NCBI GenBank assembly: GCA_049518415.1
Contig: JBEKRX010000022.1
Coordinates: forward strand, 15,954 to 79,953
Reading direction: 5' to 3'
DNA length: 64,000 nt
Origin: CAVQND01 sp049518415
GTDB lineage: Bacteria > Verrucomicrobiota > Verrucomicrobiia > Limisphaerales > UBA8199
The notes below the pieces were generated by a model, which saw only the letters and a program-made list of their open reading frames with translations, was not told where the DNA came from and did not search any database. The first letter of the stretch is position 1, and each line of letters begins with the position of its first letter. Positions 42,422-49,404 of this stretch are shown here, in pieces. The translations under genes were made by a program, and so were the position numbers.

Positions 42422-44083
42422 ATGCAACATCACTCGGATGCGCAGCTTGTTCGCCAATACGCCCAGCAAGGCTCGGAGACGGCATTTGGCGAGATTGTGG
42501 CGCGTCACGCGGACCTGGTTTATTCCGCTGCCGCGCGGCAGGTTGATTCGCCCGACCTGGCCCGCGACATCGCCCAAAGCGTTTTCATCGACCTCGCCCG
42601 CAAGGCTCGGCCAATGGCGGACAAGCTTCCGCCAGACGCATCGCTAGCCGGCTGGCTTTACAGGAGCACCCGTTTGGCGGCCCTCAACGTCATACGCTAC
42701 GACCAGCGACGCCAAGCGAGGGAAAGGCAAGCTATGGAACATCTGGAACCTGCGAACCCCGGATCGGAGGTGACGCTGGATTGGGAACGTGTCCGGCCCC
42801 TGCTGGACGAGGCGATTTCCAGTCTGGGGGAGGAGGACCGCGACGCCCTGCTCCTCCGCTTCTTCAAGAACCAGGATTTTCGGGCCGTGGGTGTGGCGCT
42901 GGGCATCAGCGATGACGCTGCTCAAAAGCGAGTTTCACGCGCCGTGGAAAAGCTGCGCGACCTCCTCGCCCGCCGGGGCATTACGACAACCGCCGCCGCT
43001 CTGTCCGTAGCGATTTCAGCCAGCGCCGTCCAGGCTGCGCCGGCCGGGTTAGTCGCTACGATTTCAACCGCCGCCATCGCGGCCACAGCCGTCCCTCCCA
43101 CTGCCATTGCAGCCACGAAAATAATTGCCATGAGCACGATACAGAAAGCCCTGATCGGCGTGACGCTTGCCGCCGCAATCGGGACAGGAATCCACGAGGC
43201 CCGCCGAACATCACGATTGAGCGACCAGCTTCAAACGCTTCAGCAACAGCAAGTCACACTGGCGGAGCAAAATCAGCAACTGACCCGCGAACGCGACGAT
43301 GCGTTGGGCGAAATGGCCGTTTTCCGTGAGCAAAGTCAGAGGTTGCGGAGCAGGTCGCAACTATCGGCGCAGCCGGGGGTGGGTGATTCGGGGGACCCGA
43401 CGGAATTAGCAGTGAGATTGTGGCTCAAACGCATCAACCAACTCAAGCAACGGCTCGAAGAAACGCCACAGGCCAAAATTCCAGAACTTCAGTTCCTGGA
43501 AGACCTTGATTGGGTCGAAGTGGCAGCGAATACAAAACTCGAAACCGATACCGATTATCGCAAAGCCCTGGCCAAGCTTCGCGACCGTGGTGGCAGCAAA
43601 TTCGCCGGGAAACTCGGCGGTCCCTTGGGCAAATACATGCAGGCGAACAATGGACAATGGCCGGACGACATTTTCCAACTCGAGGCCTATTTTGACCCTC
43701 CGGTCGACCGTGCGCTCTTGGAACGGTGGGAAATCGTTTCAACGGCGGCGGCTTTCCCTGGTCGAGAGTCCGCGAGCGACAGGGTGTTAACGGAGAAATC
43801 AGCAGTGGACCCGGAGTTCGACTATCGCCATGTCGTCGATAGCCCCACCAGCGGTGGCGGGGGGCCGTACCATCCGTACGGGTATGAGGAGAAGCCTTCA
43901 AAGGAGGAGACGGAGCGTCTGGAGTTGAAAACTGCGCTCGAACCAGTTATCCAGGCGTACAGGTTGGCAAACGGTGGGAAGGAGCCGAGGGCTGGCCCCG
44001 ATTTGCAGCCTTACGTTACGAACCCCGCGCAGCAGGCCGCATTACAGAGAATCATCGAAATCATAAACCAGCCGCACAAATGA
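42422..44083 (+). CDS. ECF-type RNA polymerase sigma factor with membrane and coiled-coil extension
   Basis: Residues 1-185 are an ECF sigma factor: region 2 with DLVYSAAARQVDSPDLARDI followed by AQSVFIDLARKAR, and region 4 with ISSLGEEDRDALLLRFFKNQ and VGVALGISDDAAQKRVSRAV. Unlike ordinary ECF factors of about 180 residues, this one continues to 553. An alanine-rich stretch (about 188-235) leads to a probable membrane helix at about 240-258 (QKALIGVTLAAAIGTGI), a coiled coil at about 262-312, and a C-terminal region of unknown fold. The start is ATG 42422, preceded by AGTGAG. Such extended sigma factors recur in Verrucomicrobiota. An envelope-linked regulator that carries its own sensing part is plausible. 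No anti-sigma gene is adjacent. Confidence 0.88.
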   Translation: MQHHSDAQLVRQYAQQGSETAFGEIVARHADLVYSAAARQVDSPDLARDIAQSVFIDLARKARPMADKLPPDASLAGWLYRSTRLAALNVIRYDQRRQARERQAMEHLEPANPGSEVTLDWERVRPLLDEAISSLGEEDRDALLLRFFKNQDFRAVGVALGISDDAAQKRVSRAVEKLRDLLARRGITTTAAALSVAISASAVQAAPAGLVATISTAAIAATAVPPTAIAATKIIAMSTIQKALIGVTLAAAIGTGIHEARRTSRLSDQLQTLQQQQVTLAEQNQQLTRERDDALGEMAVFREQSQRLRSRSQLSAQPGVGDSGDPTELAVRLWLKRINQLKQRLEETPQAKIPELQFLEDLDWVEVAANTKLETDTDYRKALAKLRDRGGSKFAGKLGGPLGKYMQANNGQWPDDIFQLEAYFDPPVDRALLERWEIVSTAAAFPGRESASDRVLTEKSAVDPEFDYRHVVDSPTSGGGGPYHPYGYEEKPSKEETERLELKTALEPVIQAYRLANGGKEPRAGPDLQPYVTNPAQQAALQRIIEIINQPHK

Positions 44084-44346
44084 ACTCATCGCGCGGCGGG
44101 TCACAGGCAAAGGTTCCATAGAGGAGTAGCGGCCAGACGGTTGCCGGAAACATAGCCGTGTCCTGCGGGCGCTGCTCGGGCCAGGCCGGCAGATCGAATT
44201 GCCCTTTTTCCCAAGCCACCAGCACATCTGCGTCAGCGTAGATGTTCAGGGGGAATCAGTTCAAGGGCTCGCTCCATATCTTCATCGGCATTACAGGTTG
44301 GCCCGGGGCGGAGGAGGGTTCCGCCGGGCAGAGCCGTTTGCAGCGT

Positions 44347-45663
44347 TCACGGGTCCAGCCGCAGAAAGTCCACCTGCCGGACGTAGCCGCGGTCGTTTTC
44401 GACAATCAAAATATTCCCCCGGCAATCCATAGTGACGCTGCGGGCTTCACTGATTTTGAACCCCGGCAGATAAAACCATTGGCCGTCACCCATGTGGAAG
44501 CCCGCGGCGCCATCCAGGAGAATGTGGAGGATGCCTGCCGGGTCAATGTAGAGCACCTGGCTGCCTTCCTGCGTGGCCAGCAGGTGGCCGCCCGTGGGGA
44601 CGGGCCAAACGCCGCGCACGCCGTAAAGCACGTTGCTGAGGGCGGGGGTGCCGTCGACGGCCCGGCCGGTCATGCCGTTGCCGAAGAGCACGGTGCTGCT
44701 GCCGGGATTGGCGCCGCTGGTGAGCAGGAGATAAACTTGATTGGCCCCGTGATCCGTCACGATGAGGTCGCCGGCGGGGTTGACGATGAAGTTGCCCAAA
44801 TCGTTGAAGTCGCCCAGGTTCACGCTCTGGATGCCGCCGCCGGGCGTCCACTTTTTCACATGCGAGCCGCTGTCGAAGTAGGCGAGCGTGCGGTCGTCTT
44901 TGACCCATAGGCCGCGGCCGCCGTTGATGCCCTTGGGGGAGGTGAAGAGGGTGGTCAGCAGGCCGTTGGAATCGAGCCAGCGCACTTTGCCGTTGCCCGT
45001 GTCCAGCACATAGACGGTGCCGTCGGCGCCGAGCCAAAGGCCATTGGGCGAATTGAGGGCCACGCTCGTGCCGGGCGCCGGGCCGTCCGGGCCGTTGCCG
45101 GGGGCGTGCAGGCCGGCCACGGTGTGGATGCGCGCGTCGGGTGTCACCTGGAGCACGGCATGGCTGTTCTTGTCGGCGATGAAGACGTTGCCCGCGGCGT
45201 CGGCCGTGGCCATGTGCGGGCGGGAGAGCGCCGCGTTGGTGGCAAAGCCGCCTTCGAAGTTGCTTAGCCAGTAATTGACGCCGTCGAGGGACCCGCCGCC
45301 GTTTCCGGCAATGGTGCGCAGCCGGCCGTAGGCACGGGTCAAGTTGGCGAAGCCGTTTGGGTTGCCGGGCGAGAGGTCCACGGCCAGGAGCCGATAGAAC
45401 CGATTCTGCGGAGCTTTGGCGAAGGCGGCCTGGCCTGTGGAACTGGTGGTGAAGGTATTGAGTTGGGGCTGCCAGGGGCCGTTCGGCGCGTCGGCCGCTT
45501 CGATCGTGCAAACGCCGCTGGGAAAGGCATTGGTCCAGCTCAAAAGGCCGTTCTGGTTGAAAGAGCTGATGCGAAAATCGGCCGCCGGCGCCTGGGTGCT
45601 CCCCAGCCAGGCGACCAGGGCCAGCGCCCCAATGCATCTCCCGCCTTTGCGGCGCGCGCGCAT
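44347..45663 (-). CDS. Exported NHL-repeat beta-propeller protein
   Basis: From ATG 45663 the product has 438 residues and begins MRARRKGGRCIGALALVAWL, a good signal peptide; GTG 45765 and ATG 45735 are in-frame alternatives. NHL-type blades are visible: ALSRPHMATADAAGNVFIAD, LNSPNGLWLGADGTVYVLDT, NFIVNPAGDLIVTDHGANQV and SVTMDCRGNILIVENDRGYV. An N-terminal part (ISSFNQNGLLSWTNAF) resembles a fibronectin-like segment common in exported proteins of this phylum. NHL propellers bind protein or ligands or act as lactonases; no catalytic residues are evident. It follows the serine acetyltransferase gene on the same strand. Confidence 0.85.
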   Translation of the reverse strand: MRARRKGGRCIGALALVAWLGSTQAPAADFRISSFNQNGLLSWTNAFPSGVCTIEAADAPNGPWQPQLNTFTTSSTGQAAFAKAPQNRFYRLLAVDLSPGNPNGFANLTRAYGRLRTIAGNGGGSLDGVNYWLSNFEGGFATNAALSRPHMATADAAGNVFIADKNSHAVLQVTPDARIHTVAGLHAPGNGPDGPAPGTSVALNSPNGLWLGADGTVYVLDTGNGKVRWLDSNGLLTTLFTSPKGINGGRGLWVKDDRTLAYFDSGSHVKKWTPGGGIQSVNLGDFNDLGNFIVNPAGDLIVTDHGANQVYLLLTSGANPGSSTVLFGNGMTGRAVDGTPALSNVLYGVRGVWPVPTGGHLLATQEGSQVLYIDPAGILHILLDGAAGFHMGDGQWFYLPGFKISEARSVTMDCRGNILIVENDRGYVRQVDFLRLDP

Positions 45664-45782
45664 CGCCCGGCAGGGACGCGTTGCACCGCGTCCGGCTCTC
45701 GCCGCAAATCCCCCGCCGTTGTTGCCCGCGCGCATGGAGCCAGTCCTGGCAATGTTCTCGCTCACGCGCGCAGGTCGACCGG

Positions 45783-46682
45783 CTATTGGGCGCGGTCCCG
45801 CTTGCTGAGGACCTTTACGTTGGCGGCTTCCTGGACCACGAGCGAGTTGGGCGGCACGCTGGCGGTGAGGAACACGTTGGCGCCGATGGTGCTCCCTTCG
45901 CCCACCACGGTGTCACCGCCCATGATGGTGGCGCCGGCGTAAATCGTCACCCGGTCCTGGATGGTGGGATGGCGCTTCTGGCCCCGGAGTTTCTGCCCGG
46001 CGGAGAGAGATTTGGCGACCAGGCCCACGCCCTGGTACATCTTGACATGACTGCCGAGCTCGGCGGTTTCGCCCACGACCGTGCCGGTGCAATGGTCCAC
46101 GAAGAAGTGTGAGCCGATCTTGGCGCCCGGGTGCAAATCCATCCCCGAGTGCGTGTGGGCCCACTCGGTCATAATGCGGGGGATGAGGGGCACGCGCTGG
46201 CGATACAACTGGTGGGCCAACCGTTGCACGGCAATCGCCTCGATGAATGGGTAGGCCAAAATCACCTCCTCTTTGCTCAGCGCCGCCGGGTCGCCGTTGT
46301 AGGCCGCCTCGGTGTCGGTCTGGAGCAACTCTCGCACCCGCGGCAGGCCGGCCAGGAACTCGACCGTCAAAGCGCGGGCCATCGGCCGCACTTTTTCTTG
46401 CGGCAGGCCGGGGGGCGGACTGTATTGCAGGCTCTTGCGGATTTCGGCTTCCAGGTTCGCCAGCACCGCCGCCACCAGGGCGGACGTTTCCGTTTTGATT
46501 CTCGACGAATGGACGAGTTGCCCGTCGAAAAAACCCGGAAACAGCAGCCGCATCAGGTCCATGGTGATGAGGGCGATGGCCCGTTTCGACGGAAGATTCT
46601 TGCCGTCCAAATGGTTGATGCCGCCGGCCTCGGCATAGGAGGCCACCAGCCGGTCGGTAAGTTCGGCCACAGTCAATTGCAC
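45783..46682 (-). CDS. cysE: Serine O-acetyltransferase
   Basis: CysE acetylates serine with acetyl-CoA, the first step to cysteine. The core is clear: ALSKEEVILAYPFIEAIAVQ, QRLAHQLY, then the left-handed beta helix with HSGMDLHPGAKIGSHFFVDH (catalytic H and D), GTVVGETAELGSHVKMYQGV, RHPTIQDRVTIYAGATIMGG and VVGEGSTIGANVFLTASVP. With GTG 46682 the protein has 299 residues, including an N-terminal helical domain (TVAELTDRLVASYAEAGG). The open frame extends to 47099, but that part reads through a palindromic element and looks non-coding. The long N-terminal form resembles the EpsC-like type. Start uncertain. Confidence 0.9.
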   Translation of the reverse strand: MQLTVAELTDRLVASYAEAGGINHLDGKNLPSKRAIALITMDLMRLLFPGFFDGQLVHSSRIKTETSALVAAVLANLEAEIRKSLQYSPPPGLPQEKVRPMARALTVEFLAGLPRVRELLQTDTEAAYNGDPAALSKEEVILAYPFIEAIAVQRLAHQLYRQRVPLIPRIMTEWAHTHSGMDLHPGAKIGSHFFVDHCTGTVVGETAELGSHVKMYQGVGLVAKSLSAGQKLRGQKRHPTIQDRVTIYAGATIMGGDTVVGEGSTIGANVFLTASVPPNSLVVQEAANVKVLSKRDRAQ

Positions 46683-46787
46683 GCGGTAAAATATCCGGCA
46701 ATCGGGCCCGAAACGCAAGCGGGCTCCTCGGCACCTGCCACCTCCGAAACCGGACGCGCATAGGAACCATGAACCGAGCGGCAGGGG

Positions 46788-46885
46788 CAGTGGGGCAGGC
46801 GTCCCGCCTGCCGGCGCGGGCGTCTCGCCCGCGTTGGTTTCAAGGGTGAGACGCCCCCATGGCAGGCGGGACGCCTGCCCCACTA
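46788..46885. repeat. 98-bp palindromic element, copy 2 (inverted)
   Basis: This is the reverse-orientation copy of 11575-11672, matching along its whole length with a few substitutions: terminal CAGTGGGGCAGGCGTCCCGC and GCGGGACGCCTGCCCCACTA, and central GGGCGTCTCGCCCGCG. The flanking bases CCATGAACCG (46768-46777) and CGGTTCATGG (46891-46900) extend the palindrome. It lies in the 297-bp spacer between cysE and the PEBP gene. Confidence 0.85.
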
Positions 46886-46979
46886 CCTCCCGGTTCATGG
46901 AGAGCTGGCACGGGCTTTGGGTCGCCCTGGCCGATTGTTCCCTATTGTCGTCCCGGCAGGCCTCGGGTAGAGTCCCCCC

Positions 46980-47552
46980 ATGAACACATCGAGTGGGCGC
47001 GCGCGCCTGCTGGCAGCCGGGGCGGTTTTCTGTTTCGCCCTCGGCCAGGCTGTCGCCGGCTTGGGCGCGGCCGAAGCAAAAGGAAAGGGCAATATGCAAT
47101 TAACCAGCACCGCATTCACCAATGGGGCACCGATCCCCGCCAAATACACCTATGACGGCAAGAACGTGTCTCCGCCGCTCAAGTGGAGCGGCGTGCCGGC
47201 CGAGGCCAAGAGCCTGGTCTTGATCGCGGACGACCCGGATGCGCCGGTCGGCACCTGGGTCCACTGGGTCGTTTATGATTTGCCGGCAAGCGTCGCCGAG
47301 TTGTCCGAAGACGTGCCGAAAACTCAGGCCCTTGCAGGCGGCGCCAAGCAGGGCCTCAACGACTTCAGGCTCCTGGGCTATGGCGGCCCCAGCCCGCCGC
47401 CGGGCAAAGCGCACCGCTACTTCTTTAAGCTCTATGCGCTCGACAGGCCCCTCGGGCTCAAGCCCGGCGCAACCAAGAAGGACGTCGAGCGCGCCATGGC
47501 AAACCATCTTCTCGCCCAGACCCAATTCATGGGCACCTACCAGAGGAAGTAA
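46980..47552 (+). CDS. PEBP family (YbhB/YbcL, Raf kinase inhibitor-like) exported protein
   Basis: The 190-residue product has a signal peptide (LLAAGAVFCFALGQAVAG) and a full PEBP domain: TNGAPIPAKYTYDGKNVSPP, LVLIADDPDAPVGTWVHWVV with the DPDxP ligand-site motif, GKAHRYFFKLYALDRPLGL with GxHRYxFxLYAL, and a C-terminal LLAQTQFMGTYQR. The family binds small anions in a shallow pocket; the bacterial role is not established. Length is normal. It stands alone, preceded by the palindromic element. Confidence 0.92.
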   Translation: MNTSSGRARLLAAGAVFCFALGQAVAGLGAAEAKGKGNMQLTSTAFTNGAPIPAKYTYDGKNVSPPLKWSGVPAEAKSLVLIADDPDAPVGTWVHWVVYDLPASVAELSEDVPKTQALAGGAKQGLNDFRLLGYGGPSPPPGKAHRYFFKLYALDRPLGLKPGATKKDVERAMANHLLAQTQFMGTYQRK

Positions 47553-47736
47553 GAAGGGTCCTGTCCGCCTTGTTTGGCGGCCAACTTGGCCCGCGCGCCC
47601 GGGGCCTTGGCCTCGTCCACGAAAATCCCGGCCGGCGGAACACGTCCCAGGTCCGCAGGGGCGGCCCATGCCTGTGGGGTGCGGGCGCTCTTACCCCGCC
47701 CCGCTACACGCGTCCACGCAGCCGCGCGGCTCCGAA

Positions 47737-47820
47737 TCCCGATTCCGAATCGGGACTACCGCGTTCTTTACGCCTTCCAGGTCGTTACGTGGTGCGCCCC
47801 CTCCCGATTTGGAATCGGGA
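47737..47820. repeat. Pair of related 19-nt palindromes
   Basis: TCCCGATTCCGAATCGGGA (47737-47755) is a perfect palindrome around one central base. TCCCGATTTGGAATCGGGA (47802-47820) is an imperfect copy with the same start and end. They might be protein-binding sites or decayed hairpins. Confidence 0.6.
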
Positions 47821-47823
47821 TTC

Positions 47824-47936
47824 AATGACAAATTACCATTTCTCAATACTCAATTGCCATTGAACCGCCACGCCTGACGCCGCCAGGGGCGGCGGTTCAT
47901 TGAGGATTGGTCATTGAGTAATGGTAATTTGTCATT
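47824..47936. repeat. Long imperfect inverted repeat (about 44-nt arms)
   Basis: The left arm AATGACAAATTACCATTTCTC and following bases to GAACCGCC (about 47869) pair with the right arm from GGCGGTTC (about 47891) to GAGTAATGGTAATTTGTCATT (47936). The ends match perfectly and the middle has several mismatches. The element is AT-rich at its ends, unlike the host DNA, and looks like a MITE-type relic. Confidence 0.75.
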
Positions 47937-47966
47937 CGAGTGAGGCGGCGGGATGTCAAATGCTCC

Positions 47967-48002
47967 ATTGGCTGGATTGGCTGGATTGGCTGGATTGGCG
48001 AA
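47967..48002. repeat. Period-9 short tandem repeat (ATTGGCTGG)n
   Basis: Three exact units of ATTGGCTGG at 47967-47993 are followed by ATTGGCGAA and a decayed TTTTGGCGG. Same period and core as 10435-10470. Confidence 0.85.
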
Positions 48003-48155
48003 TTTTGGCGGTTTCTTGTTCCCGGAGCCGCCGCCTGGATGATCCGGGCGACCACGTACTTGAGCTGGGAGCCGTGGGCCGCGGCGAAGGCCCCACACCG
48101 CATTCGCTTGAAGGCGCCGGAGGTTTTTGGTTAGTCTGGACGGCAGCGGACGAGC

Positions 48156-49082
48156 ATGAGCAAGACGGCATTGTTATTTGCAGGACAGGGCGCGCAGGCG
48201 GTCGGGATGGGCAGGGACCTGGCGGAGAGTTTTCCCTCGGCCAGGGTCTGGTTCGAGCGCGGCAATGCGGCGCTCGGCTATGACCTGGCCGCCGTTTGTT
48301 TCAACGGCCCGGAAGGTGAACTGACCCGGACGGAGAACGCGCAGCCGGGCATTTTCCTGGTGAGCTGGGTCGCCTTCCAGTTGCTCAGGGAGCGGGCGCC
48401 GGCCCTGGACTTTCAGGCCACGGCGGGATTGTCGCTGGGGGAGTTCACGGCGTTGACCGCCGCCGGGGCGATGGGCTTCGAGGACGGTTTGCGCCTGGTG
48501 CGGCAGCGCGGACGGTTCATGCAGGAGGCCTGCGAAGCGACCCGTGGCGGCATGGCGGCAGTCATTGGGCTGGACGAGGCGGCGACGCGCCAGGTCTGCG
48601 CGCAAGCGGGGGTGGTGCTGGCCAACCTGAATTGCCCGGGGCAACTGGTGATTTCGGGCGCGGCCGACAGGATCGCGCAGGCCTGCGAACTGGCCAAAGC
48701 CAGAGGCGCCCGCCGCGCGCTGCCGCTGCCGGTGGCCGGGGCGTACCATTCTCCGCTCATGGCCGGGGCGCAGCCGAAGTTGGAGGCCGAACTGGCACGG
48801 GTAGCGGTGGCGCCGCCCGCCGTGATGGTCATCTCGAACGTGACGGCGCAGCCGCACCTGGGTCCCGAGGCCATTCGCGCCCGCCTCGCCGAGCAGGTCA
48901 CCTCCCCGGTGCGCTGGGAAGAATCAATGCGCTATCTGCTGGGCCAGGGGTTCACCCGCTTCCTCGAGCTGGGTCCCGGAACCGCGCTGAGCGGTTTCCT
49001 GAAACGGATCGCCAAGGACGCCCAAGTGCTCAACGCGGCGGATGGGGCGAGCCTGGCGGCGATGGTGAAAGGGCTGGCCTAA
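48156..49082 (+). CDS. fabD: Malonyl-CoA:ACP transacylase
   Basis: FabD loads malonyl groups onto ACP for fatty-acid elongation. The 308-residue protein begins MSKTALLFAGQGAQAVGMGR, with the oxyanion-region GQGAQ. The nucleophile is in ATAGLSLGEFTALTAAG (GLSLGE), and the catalytic histidine in VAGAYHSPLM near residue 200. QRGRFMQEAC and ELGPGTALSGFLKRI are further family marks. It is the first gene of a fatty-acid operon whose next member should be fabG, followed by acpP and fabF; instead a foreign-looking pair of genes follows. Confidence 0.96.
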   Translation: MSKTALLFAGQGAQAVGMGRDLAESFPSARVWFERGNAALGYDLAAVCFNGPEGELTRTENAQPGIFLVSWVAFQLLRERAPALDFQATAGLSLGEFTALTAAGAMGFEDGLRLVRQRGRFMQEACEATRGGMAAVIGLDEAATRQVCAQAGVVLANLNCPGQLVISGAADRIAQACELAKARGARRALPLPVAGAYHSPLMAGAQPKLEAELARVAVAPPAVMVISNVTAQPHLGPEAIRARLAEQVTSPVRWEESMRYLLGQGFTRFLELGPGTALSGFLKRIAKDAQVLNAADGASLAAMVKGLA

Positions 49083-49128
49083 AGCGCGGCTTGACTCAGA
49101 CTCGGGCTGGGGTCTTTATTCGAGCGGA

Positions 49129-49404
49129 ATGAAACCCGGCCGAAAGCTTGTGGAGCAGGGGGCGCGCGCGTGCAATGACGCGGAAATCCTGGCGATTCTC
49201 ATCGGCAGCGGGGGCGCGAACTATTCGGCCCTGGACTGTGCGACGGAATTGCTGGCTAAGTTCGGCACCCTCGCCGGCCTGATGGGACATCCCCTAGAGG
49301 AATTGGCGCAGGTGCGCGGCGTCAAAACTGCGCGCGTGGTCCGGATCGCCGCAGCTTACGAACTGGCCCGGCGGTTGACCGAAGACCTTTACATCAACAC
49401 CTGA
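49129..49404 (+). CDS. Standalone RadC N-terminal (helix-hairpin-helix) domain protein
   Basis: The 91-residue protein matches only the N-terminal domain of RadC-family proteins: GRKLVEQGARACNDAEILAI, LLAKFGTLAGLMGHPLEELA, and the helix-hairpin-helix QVRGVKTARVVRIAAAYEL. The MPN/JAB metalloprotease-like domain that normally follows is missing; the chain ends RRLTEDLYINT. The stop overlaps the start of the methyltransferase gene as TGATG, which suggests translational coupling rather than random decay. A DNA-binding accessory role for the methyltransferase is inferred. Alternatively it is a radC gene cut by the insertion of its neighbour. It starts 46 bp after fabD. Confidence 0.8.
   Translation: MKPGRKLVEQGARACNDAEILAILIGSGGANYSALDCATELLAKFGTLAGLMGHPLEELAQVRGVKTARVVRIAAAYELARRLTEDLYINT

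Larger units (their letters stand above)
47553..48155. other. Repeat-filled spacer between PEBP gene and fabD
   Basis: No gene is supported in these 603 bp. They contain, in order, two 19-nt palindromes (47737-47755 and 47802-47820), a long inverted repeat (47824-47936) and a period-9 array (47967-48002), all listed separately. The short open frames here give peptides that simply translate these repeats. A promoter for fabD probably lies after 48010, but none is clear. Confidence 0.6.

Noticed and set aside
47967..48002. CRISPR-like array
   Set aside because: The 9-nt units are contiguous and have no spacers, there is no leader, and no cas gene lies in the window. The same holds for the arrays at 10435, 31258, 52291 and 63749.
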